Origin: Saccharomonospora marina XMU15 | Lineage (GTDB): Bacteria > Actinomycetota > Actinomycetes > Mycobacteriales > Pseudonocardiaceae | Assembly (NCBI RefSeq): GCF_000244955.1 | Contig: NZ_CM001439.1 | Location: 5,327,234-5,391,233, forward strand | Direction: 5' to 3' | Length of the DNA: 64,000 nucleotides | In this document: piece after piece, positions 59,535 through 64,000 of the stretch | How positions within the stretch are numbered: the stretch's first letter is position 1 | Layout of the letters: each line of letters opens with the position of its first letter | The notes under the pieces: generated by a model | The model's input: the letters and a program-made list of their open reading frames with translations, nothing else | Databases searched by the model: none | What the model was told of the DNA's origin: nothing | Translations under genes and position numbers: made by a program

Positions 59535-60815
59535 TCAGCCGCCTCGGATGGCCGGTGCGGTGGAGTGCGGGAACAGCAGGTCTGGTGCGTCCGGTTCGCA
59601 CAGTGAGACGTCGGTCCCGTCGGCGAACCGGTACGGCGTGCGGGCCAGGATCGCGCCCAGCTGTCTGCGTAGCCGCGACACCTCGGCCCTTACGGTGCCG
59701 GTTCTGCCGGAGTCGCCGAACAGATCCGTCGCCAGCTGGGCCGCCGACCTGCCCTCCCGGTGCTTGGCAAGCAGGTAGAGCAGTTCGGCGTGCCTCGGGC
59801 TGAGCGGCTGCGACCAGTGGCCTGCGGGCCCGGTGACCGTCAGGGTGCAGGCACGGGGATCGCGGACGTCCACGACCACGCTCGTGGCGAGAGAATCGGC
59901 ACCGTTTCGGTCAGCCGCGGCGGTAAGACGCAGCAGCCAGCCGCCGGGAACCGGCTCCAGCAGGCACGTGCCGATGGCGGGCAGCCAAACCCGGCCCGCG
60001 CGGCAGTCCGATGGCAAGGCGACGCGGTCCAGGCCTGCCAGCCCGGAAACCGCGGCCACCCAACCGTGCTGGTCGACGACCATCGCCTTGCCGGACACGG
60101 ACGACAACGTGGGAAGCGCACGGGCGCGCAACCGCTCCAGGTCGGCCAGGTGGGCGTTGCGCAGTTGCGCCTCGGCCAGTCCTGCGACGGCGGCGACGAG
60201 CGCGAGCGTGCTCGGGTGCACGGTGGCCGCGGGACCGGACAGGTCCACGACACCGAGCAACCTGCCGTCACGTGGGTCGTGCAGCGGCGCGGCCGCGCAG
60301 GTCCACTCGTGATGTGTGCGCACGTAGTGCTCGGCGGAGTACACCTGCATCGGGCGGCGGGCGACGAGCGCGGTGCCGATGGCATTGGTGCCGACGCTGT
60401 TCTCCTGCCAGGAGGCGCCTTCGGTGAAGCCGAGCCGGTCGGCCCTCAGCCGCACCGCCGCGCTTCCGTCCCGCCACAGCACCCGACCGTCCGCGTCGAC
60501 CACCACCATGATGTGCGCGGCCTCCTCGGCCACACTGGTCAGTCCGCGCCGCAGGATCGGCAGTGCCTCGGCAAGGCCGCTTTCCCTGCGCCTGGCCTCC
60601 ACGTCACCCGCGGGCAGTGGCTCGCTGTCCGCACCGCGCTCTGGGTCGAGCCCCAGCCGCCGCATGCGTCGCCAGGACTCCCCGATGACGGGCCTCGGCG
60701 CGGTCGGCGGGCGAGCGCCGGACAGCGTGGCTTCGTGCACCTTCGCCAGGACACGCGCGTATCGCCGGGGGTCCGCCCCGACCGGCACCGCTGCCTCGAG
60801 GTGCTGCTGGCGCAC
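59535..60815 (-). CDS. GAF-domain transcriptional regulator (AcoR-like N-terminus, no AAA+ domain)
   Basis: The 426-residue protein begins like AcoR/activators of sigma-54: IGESWRRMRRLGLDP, then a GAF domain with SWQENSVGTNAIGTALV and HHEWTCAAAPLHDP. The central AAA+ domain is missing. Instead a C-terminal winged-helix region (about 345-400: LSPRHAELLYLLAKHREGRS, AAQLATDLFGDSGRTGTVRA) should bind DNA. It follows acoABC on the same strand, so it probably regulates that operon by sensing acetoin or a related compound. Confidence 0.85.
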   Translation of the reverse strand: MRQQHLEAAVPVGADPRRYARVLAKVHEATLSGARPPTAPRPVIGESWRRMRRLGLDPERGADSEPLPAGDVEARRRESGLAEALPILRRGLTSVAEEAAHIMVVVDADGRVLWRDGSAAVRLRADRLGFTEGASWQENSVGTNAIGTALVARRPMQVYSAEHYVRTHHEWTCAAAPLHDPRDGRLLGVVDLSGPAATVHPSTLALVAAVAGLAEAQLRNAHLADLERLRARALPTLSSVSGKAMVVDQHGWVAAVSGLAGLDRVALPSDCRAGRVWLPAIGTCLLEPVPGGWLLRLTAAADRNGADSLATSVVVDVRDPRACTLTVTGPAGHWSQPLSPRHAELLYLLAKHREGRSAAQLATDLFGDSGRTGTVRAEVSRLRRQLGAILARTPYRFADGTDVSLCEPDAPDLLFPHSTAPAIRGG

Positions 60816-60863
60816 TCGACCAGTGTGACAAGCAGCGCAGCCAGGCGAAACCCCCGTGAACCG

Positions 60864-61979
60864 CTAAGCAAGCAGCCGCTCGATCACGGCCACGACCTCA
60901 CCGGGCCGCTCCAGGTGCACCAGGTGTCCCGCGCCCCCCACCACGGTGACCTCGGCGAGCCCGGCCGCGTTCGACACCGGCAACACCGCGTCCTCGCGTC
61001 CCCACACCGTCGCGACCGGAGCCTGCACCCGCGACAGCAGCGGAGCAGCGTCGATGCCTTGCGCATCGCCGTCCAGCAGAGTGCCCAGCAGCGTCTCCAG
61101 CGCCCTGCCGACCCCGTCGAGGCGCTTGTACCTGAGCAGGTCGTCGGCGAGTTTCCTGGTCACCTGGCTCGGCTCGGCGAAAAGCGCTCCCAGGTGCGGC
61201 TTGAGCTCCCTTCGTGACGAGGCGGTGGCGAAACCGCGCAGGTATCCCGCGTTGATCCGGGCACCGAATCCGGCGGGCGCGACGAGCGTCAGCGAGGCCA
61301 CCGCCTCCTGCCTCGCGGCGGCAGCGGCGGTCACGACCGCGCCACCGAGCGAATGCCCCACCAGGTGCGCCCGCGCCACCCCGAGTTCGGAGAGGAAACC
61401 GAGCACCGCGCCCGCAAGAGTGTCCAGCGACCCGTCACCGACGTCCTTGCTCGACTCCCCGTGTCCCGGCAGGTCGAGTGCGTACACCGGCCTGCGCAGC
61501 GCCAGCGGTTCCTGCACGAACAGCCAGGAGTTCTTGTCGCCGCCGTAGCCGTGTACCAGCACCACCGGCTCGCCGAGGCCGTCGTCGGCCTCACCCAGCG
61601 CGGCGTAGGCAAGGGTGCGGCCGTCCACCTCGACCGCCGCCGTGGTCGGTCCGGTCACCTCCTGCACCGCGCCGCTGTCGAGTTCCTGCCTTGCCAGCGT
61701 CGCGGCTGCTTCGATGTCGGCCTCGGGAACCTCGCTCGGCGCGACAAGCGCGATCGTGCCACCGACCGGGACGTCCTCGCCGGGGTGCGCGACGATCCTG
61801 CGCAACACTCCCGAGTTGGTCGCCTCAAGGGTGCCCGCGATCTTGTCGGTGTCGATGTCGGCGAGGTCGTCACCCTTCGCGATCTGGTCGCCCTCGGACA
61901 CCAGCCATTCGGTGATCCTGCCCGTGGACATGGAAAGGCCCCACTTCGGCATGGCGACCTTCTCGATGGACTCGCTCAT
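60864..61979 (-). CDS. acoC: Acetoin dehydrogenase-type E2 component (lipoyl + alpha/beta hydrolase)
   Basis: The 371-residue protein has a lipoyl domain (residues 1-80) with the lipoylated lysine in IDTDKIAGTLEA. After a linker, an alpha/beta-hydrolase-fold domain has LVHGYGGDKNSW, GHSLGGAVV and a late GGAGHLVHLE histidine. This lipoyl-hydrolase layout is typical of AcoC rather than pyruvate E2. It transfers the acetyl group from E1 to CoA. The ATG starts 2 bases after the acoB stop. Confidence 0.92.
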   Translation of the reverse strand: MSESIEKVAMPKWGLSMSTGRITEWLVSEGDQIAKGDDLADIDTDKIAGTLEATNSGVLRRIVAHPGEDVPVGGTIALVAPSEVPEADIEAAATLARQELDSGAVQEVTGPTTAAVEVDGRTLAYAALGEADDGLGEPVVLVHGYGGDKNSWLFVQEPLALRRPVYALDLPGHGESSKDVGDGSLDTLAGAVLGFLSELGVARAHLVGHSLGGAVVTAAAAARQEAVASLTLVAPAGFGARINAGYLRGFATASSRRELKPHLGALFAEPSQVTRKLADDLLRYKRLDGVGRALETLLGTLLDGDAQGIDAAPLLSRVQAPVATVWGREDAVLPVSNAAGLAEVTVVGGAGHLVHLERPGEVVAVIERLLA

Positions 61980-61981
61980 CG

Positions 61982-62995
61982 TCACCGCTTCCAGTCCAGC
62001 ACGGTCTTCACCGCGCCCACGACCCGCTGCGCGTCCGGGATGTAGAGGTCTTCGAGCGCGTCGGAGAAGGGAACGGGCGTGTGCGGCGCTGTGACCAGCT
62101 CGATCGGTGCGCGCAGCGAACCGAACCCTTCCTTGGCCACCAGCGCGGAGATGTCCGTGGCGAGGTTGCAGCGCGGCGTGGCCTCGTCCACGACAACGAG
62201 CCGTCCTGTGCTCTCCACGCTTTCCAGGATGGTTTCCGCGTCGAGCGGGCTCGTCGTGCGCGGGTCGATGATGTCGGCCTCGATACCCGAGGCCGCCAGC
62301 TGCCCCGCGGCCTCCTCAGCGACCGACACCATGCGGCCGATGGCGACGATGGTGACGTCGTCACCCTCGCGCACCACGTTCGCCTCGCCGAACGGAATCG
62401 TGTAGCTGTCCTGCGGTACCTCGCCCGTGGTGTCGTACATGGCCTTGTGCTCGCAGAAGATCACCGGGTCGTTGTCGCGAATGGACTGGATGAGCAGCCC
62501 CTTGGCCTCGTAGGGGCTCGCCGGTACGGCGACCTTGAGCCCGGGAATGTGGGTGAAGATCGAGTACAGCGCCTGGGAGTGCTGGGCGGCCGCCCGCAGC
62601 CCAGCCCCGTACATCGTGCGGATCACGACCGGGGTCTGTGCCTTGCCGCCGAACATGTAGCGAAACTTGGCTGCCTGGTTGAAGATCTGGTCGAAACACA
62701 CGCCCATGAAGTCGATGAACATCAGTTCGGCCACGGGGCGCAGCCCCCGCGTCGCCGCCCCGACGGCGGCCCCGATGAAGGCCGACTCCGAGATCGGTGT
62801 GTCCAGCACCCTGCCGGGGAAGCGGTGGTAGAGGCCCTTGGTGACACCGAGAACACCGCCCCACGCGTCGTCCTCGCCGGGACTGCCCGCACCGCCGGCG
62901 TTGTCCTCGCCCAGCACCACCACGGAAGGGTCGCGTTCCATCTCCTGTGCCAGCGCCTCGCTGATCGCCTCGCGATAGCTGATCGTGCGTGCCAT
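61982..62995 (-). CDS. acoB: Acetoin/pyruvate dehydrogenase E1 beta subunit
   Basis: The 337-residue transketolase-type protein has GEDNAGGAGSPGEDDAWGGV, DTPISESAFIGAAVGAATRG, FGGKAQTPVVIRTMYGAGL and VVDEATPRCNLATDISALV. ATG 62995 has GGAG 8 bases upstream; GTG 63004 is the alternative. With AcoA it forms the TPP-dependent E1 that cleaves acetoin or decarboxylates a 2-oxo acid. Confidence 0.92.
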   Translation of the reverse strand: MARTISYREAISEALAQEMERDPSVVVLGEDNAGGAGSPGEDDAWGGVLGVTKGLYHRFPGRVLDTPISESAFIGAAVGAATRGLRPVAELMFIDFMGVCFDQIFNQAAKFRYMFGGKAQTPVVIRTMYGAGLRAAAQHSQALYSIFTHIPGLKVAVPASPYEAKGLLIQSIRDNDPVIFCEHKAMYDTTGEVPQDSYTIPFGEANVVREGDDVTIVAIGRMVSVAEEAAGQLAASGIEADIIDPRTTSPLDAETILESVESTGRLVVVDEATPRCNLATDISALVAKEGFGSLRAPIELVTAPHTPVPFSDALEDLYIPDAQRVVGAVKTVLDWKR

Positions 62996-63021
62996 GCTCG
63001 CCACTCCTTCGGGACGGGACT

Positions 63022-64000
63022 TCAGTACGAGACGTAGACGTCGGTCTCCAGATCGGCAGCCGTCGGCTTGGGCGCGGCCTTCGCTTCCCGCACCGCGGTG
63101 TCGATCAACGCGGACACCTCCGCGTCGACCGCGTTCAGCCGCGCCGGTTCCAGCTGTCCGGTCTCGGCGACGCGGGCGCGGAAACGCTTGAGACAGTCCA
63201 ACTTCGCCCTTGCCTCGGCCACCTCGCTCGCGCGGTAGCTTTGCTGATCGCCCTCGAAGTGTCCGAAGTAGCGGGTGAACTTGATCTCCAGCAGCGTCGG
63301 CCCGCCGCCCTCGCGTGCCCTCGAGATCGCCTCACCTGCCGCCTCGTAAACGGCGAAGAAGTCGAAACCGTCCACGATCACGCCGGGCATCCCGAATCCG
63401 GCGGCCCGGTCGGCGATGTTGTCGGCGGCGACCGACCAGGTGCTGGCCGTCGCCTCGGCGTAACCGTTGTTCTCTGCGACGAAGATCGCGGGCAACTCCC
63501 ACACCGAGGCGAGGTTCAACGCCTCCAGCGTCGTGCCCTGGTTGCTGGCGCCGTCGCCGAAGAAGGCGACACCGACACCGCCGCTGCGCTGCTGCTTCGC
63601 GGCCAGCGCGGCACCGCAGATCAGCGGTGGGCCGCCGCCGACGATGCCGTTGGCGCCGAGCATGCCCTTGGCCAGGTCCGCGATGTGCATCGAGCCGCCC
63701 TTGCCGTGGCACGACCCGGTGCTGCGCCCGTAGATCTCGGCCATCATCGCCAAGACGTCGACGCCCTTGGCGATGCAATGCCCATGCCCTCGGTGTGTAC
63801 TGGCGATGGAGTCGCGCTCGTCGAGGTGGGAACACACTCCGGTGGCGGAGGCTTCCTCCCCCGCGTAGAGGTGCACGAAACCGGGAATCTCGCCGGTGGC
63901 GAACTCCTCGTGCAGCCGTTCCTCGAACGCGCGAATGGTGCGCATCGTTCGGTACGCCGCGAGCAGCGCGTTCTCATCGAGTTCCGGCGTCGCCGCCGTG
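63022..64000 (-). CDS. acoA: Acetoin/pyruvate dehydrogenase E1 alpha subunit (cut by window edge)
   Basis: The frame is open from the stop at 63022 past the window end; an internal ATG at 63945 is not the start because conserved sequence (ELDENALLAAYRTM) continues upstream. The TPP motif GDGASNQGTTLEALNLASVW and VAENNGYAEAT are present, as are HRGHGHCIAKG and GRSTGSCHGKGGSMHI. It is the first of the visible acoABC genes; the start lies just outside. Confidence 0.9.
   Translation of the reverse strand, partial: TAATPELDENALLAAYRTMRTIRAFEERLHEEFATGEIPGFVHLYAGEEASATGVCSHLDERDSIASTHRGHGHCIAKGVDVLAMMAEIYGRSTGSCHGKGGSMHIADLAKGMLGANGIVGGGPPLICGAALAAKQQRSGGVGVAFFGDGASNQGTTLEALNLASVWELPAIFVAENNGYAEATASTWSVAADNIADRAAGFGMPGVIVDGFDFFAVYEAAGEAISRAREGGGPTLLEIKFTRYFGHFEGDQQSYRASEVAEARAKLDCLKRFRARVAETGQLEPARLNAVDAEVSALIDTAVREAKAAPKPTAADLETDVYVSY

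Overview
This is high-GC actinobacterial DNA. The LutABC, PknG-GlnH-GlnX, F420/deazaflavin-type oxidoreductase, mycoredoxin-like and actinobacterial integrase genes, together with many GTG starts, fit the Pseudonocardiales (Saccharomonospora/Prauserella/Amycolatopsis-like). The genus is an inference from gene style, not an alignment.

Layout. 1-3.9 kb (minus strand): a CHAT/TPR-like protein cut by the window edge, a small companion, an ECF sigma factor, a chagasin-type (I42) cysteine-protease inhibitor, a protein with six 15-residue Pro-rich repeats, and a papain-like (C1A) protease. 4-7.2 kb: a GbsR/MarR regulator divergent from an ABC exporter pair. 7.3-9 kb: lipoprotein, coiled-coil protein, mycoredoxin-like protein. 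9.1-14.2 kb: an NAD-dependent molybdenum formate dehydrogenase operon (fdsGBAD) behind a promoter with a perfect palindrome at its predicted start site. 14.3-20.3 kb: deazaflavin oxidoreductase/TetR pair with two operators, OsmC, a stand-alone ketosynthase, and a PAS-GGDEF-EAL c-di-GMP enzyme.

20.5-35.5 kb: a 12-gene minus-strand L-rhamnose operon (ABC importer, mutarotase, isomerase, an extra arabinose-isomerase-like protein, kinase, aldolase/lactaldehyde-dehydrogenase fusion) that runs on into lutABC. Rhamnose could thus be carried through DHAP plus L-lactaldehyde and L-lactate to pyruvate. A divergent LacI regulator and two near-identical palindromes lie at its head. 35.6-38.4 kb: styrene/indole monooxygenase styAB, an EthD protein and an IclR regulator.

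38.5-48.8 kb: a tRNA-Phe integration hotspot. An 8.4-kb element sits between 46-bp direct repeats (attL 40399-40444; attR inside tRNA-Phe at 48784-48829). It has integrase, excisionase, a DUF3987 replication-type protein, a GntR regulator, small proteins and a cargo pair (HTH-SUMF1 fusion plus class IV aminotransferase). No transfer gene was seen. Just outside attL lies the wreck of a second integrase, so elements have been stacking at this tRNA. Between the DUF3987 gene and the excisionase are about 1.3 kb without a convincing gene, filled with successive arrays of short motifs. Two pairs of arrays keep exact site spacing while the motif itself changes; this is the most unusual signal in the window.

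48.8-64 kb: tRNA-Phe, -Asp and -Glu, small conserved proteins, a cold-shock protein, an L,D-transpeptidase, a thioesterase, a metallophosphoesterase, glnX-glnH-pknG, and an acetoin-dehydrogenase-type locus (acoABC plus a GAF regulator) whose E1-alpha gene runs off the window. A 21-bp tandem repeat family occurs at three separate convergent gene junctions (7.2, 20.3 and 35.5 kb).
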